A stretch of 64,000 nucleotides of DNA, taken from assembly GCA_026018925.1 (NCBI GenBank), contig JAKSZU010000026.1:19882759-19946758 (forward strand), in the 5' to 3' direction. This stretch comes from Tupaia tana. Its lineage: Eukaryota > Chordata > Mammalia > Scandentia > Tupaiidae. Made by a program: the position numbers and the translations under genes. The notes beneath the pieces were generated by a model. It was not told the origin of the DNA. It was given only the letters and a program-made list of their open reading frames with translations, and searched no databases. Shown here one piece after another: positions 62,940-64,000 of the stretch; positions within the stretch are counted from its first letter, which is position 1, and every line of letters starts with the position of its first letter.

Positions 62940-63349
62940 GGGCCAGCAGCTGGCGAGGTGTTTAAGGGCACTGGACTCCCACATGGTTGACCACGGTTCA
63001 AGTCCTGGACCCGGCAGCTTGAAAATTATGCCAGGCACTGGGACTGGCAGGTGGCGTGGTGGTTAGGAGTGTTGACTCCAACATGGCTGACCACGTTTCA
63101 AGTCCAGGACCTGGCAGCTTGCTTTCTCTCTCTCCCCCTCTGGTCAAATTAGGGTAAATAAATAAAGTCAGTTCAATAAAATAATTATTTAAAAAAAAAA
63201 ATCATGCCAGGCATATGTGCCCAAAGTCCTGAGAGGAGAATGGAGGACAAGGGACTGTGGCCTGGCCATCTCCCTTGTGGGGCACAGAGAGGTAATCTCT
63301 TTCTTCTCTCTCTCTCTCCCTCTCTCTCTGGTGAGTGCACACACTCTAT

Positions 63350-63385
<36 letters not shown>
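62940..63385 (+). mobile_element. tRNA-derived SINE, long form, interrupted by a short SINE
   Basis: The head and B box (GGTTCAAGTCCTGG) lie at 62940-63037, and the body and tail resume at about 63198 (ATCATGCCAGGCATATGTGC...CACTCTATAGC plus over 30 A). The break is caused by the short SINE at 63038-63197. Confidence 0.9.
63038..63197 (+). mobile_element. Short-form SINE nested in a long-form SINE
   Basis: AAAATTATGCCAGGCA (63022-63037) and AAAATCATGCCAGGCA (63198-63213) are the duplicated target, itself SINE sequence. The insert has head CTGGCAGGTGGCGTGGTGGTTAGG, B box GTTTCAAGTCC and tail CTCTGGTCAAATTAGGGTAAATAAATAAAG. Confidence 0.95.
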
Positions 63386-63391
<6 letters not shown>

Positions 63392-63455
63392 AGAGACTCA
63401 GGCTGAATGAGGCATACATATACAGAGATGCCCTACTTTAAGAAAAACAAAGTCA

Positions 63456-63711
63456 GGGACCAGCAGATGGCATAATGGCTATGTCACTGGACTCCCATGT
63501 AATTGACCACAGTTTGAGTCCCAGACCCGCTGGCTTGAACTCACGCCAGGAGCGTGTGCATGTGTGCCCAAGATCCCGAGAGGAGAATGGAGGAGAAGGG
63601 ATTGTGGCATGGCCATACCCCCTGGGGGGTGATTTCTCGCTTTCTGTCTCTCTCTCTGGTGAGTGTACACGCACTATAGCAAAAACCTCTCAAAAAAAAA
63701 CAAACAAAAAA
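63456..63711 (+). mobile_element. tRNA-derived SINE, GACC/TATGTC subfamily
   Basis: GGGACCAGCAGATGGCATAATGGCTATGTCACTGGACTCCC, B box GTTTGAGTCCC, CCCCCTGGGGGG block and tail CACTATAGCAAAAACCTCTC are all preserved. Confidence 0.95.
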
Positions 63712-64000
63712 GTCATAGTGAAAGAGAAGTGAGGGACACATACAGGCCCCAGAAAAAGACTTCTGCTACTTTCTTTGTGTCTGTCTTTCTGGTATAACAG
63801 ATGAGCCTGAAAATGAGCTTTTACTGAAGGTACGACACTGAAAAGCCAAGACATGTAGTTATGTAAGAGATACCCTCTTGCTGCTATGTTTAAAATGTTA
63901 CTAGAAGAGCAGACTTAGAATGTCCCGCGATTTCATGCATTTTAATTCTCTGGGAAAGAGACTAAAAGCAGTGCTCACGGGCCCTGCCGCCTGCATCACC
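63712..64000. other. Unique sequence at the right edge
   Basis: AT-rich DNA ends in GC-rich sequence at 63977-64000. The minus strand there reads GGGCCC|GTGAGC, a possible but weak donor that would join in frame to the terminal exon; I do not call it an exon. Confidence 0.3.

Noticed and set aside
2325-63705. Many 60-160-codon open frames with peptides such as GILGTHAHAPG or CACVPKIP
   Set aside because: These are translations of the SINE family in various frames and recur with every copy; they are not genes.
63977-64000. Exon end VMQAAGP|GTGAGC at the right edge of the window
   Set aside because: It could join in phase to the terminal exon, but the donor is weak at the last exon bases and only about 20 bp are visible.
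1-64000. Colugo as the host, from the abundance of tRNA-derived SINEs
   Set aside because: The tRNA-Ile dimers I associate with colugo (GGTTAGAGYGTGGTGCTGA-type) do not occur here, so the host order is left open.

Overview
The window reads as nuclear DNA of a placental mammal. It is GC-rich and dense in old transposons: MIR-like, L2-like and divergent L1 pieces, a Tigger-type fragment and hAT/Tigger-type MITEs. It is also crowded with about 50 copies of tRNA-derived SINEs. These SINEs carry a Pol III A box (TGGCGTGGTGG-like) and B box (GGTTCGAGTCC-like). They are not Alu, B1, bat VES, pig PRE-1 or horse ERE as I know those families, so they are specific to some other order; I could not fix the species. 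I first considered colugo, but the tRNA-Ile dimers I associate with that animal are absent.

Genes are few. Near the right end, a well-formed terminal coding exon lies on the minus strand (61391-61492: 33 codons plus stop, coiled-coil-like, protein not recognised), followed by an AT-rich 3'UTR. A CpG island at about 55.8-56.8 kb contains a strong minus-strand splice donor (exon end at 56270). It is best read as the promoter and first exon of a second minus-strand gene transcribed leftward. On that reading most of the remaining 55 kb would be its intron or intergenic space. I found no other exon I can defend; most long open frames here reflect GC-rich DNA or tandem repeats.

Layout: 0-14 kb is GC-rich sequence with scattered SINEs, a hAT MITE at 6.4 kb and an AT-rich, MEF2-site-bearing island at 14.1 kb. 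From 15 to 24 kb there are old L1 pieces and three minisatellites (32 bp, a G-rich unit, 21 bp). From 25 to 36 kb lies a dense SINE field, including a 27-bp remnant of a SINE flanked by a perfect 17-bp duplication. From 37.4 to 39.0 kb is a striking 49-bp minisatellite of about 33 units; every unit carries an inverted repeat and a splice-acceptor-like pyrimidine tract plus CAG. From 40 to 44 kb are nested retropositions, an antisense L1 ORF1 and TG/TA microsatellites. From 45 to 54 kb are more SINEs, including a three-deep nest and a Tigger fragment split by a MITE. From 56 to 64 kb are the CpG island and the terminal exon.

Two SINE architectures recur. The long form (about 250 bp) has the tRNA-like head, a middle with GAGAGGAGAATGGAG and a tail ending CCCTATAGCAAAAA. 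The short form (about 150 bp) joins the same head directly to a CTTTCTC...GGTCAAATTAAAATAAATAAAT tail. Both are seen inserted into older elements, and one short copy sits inside a long copy. Family names below rest on remembered consensus features, not on a database search.
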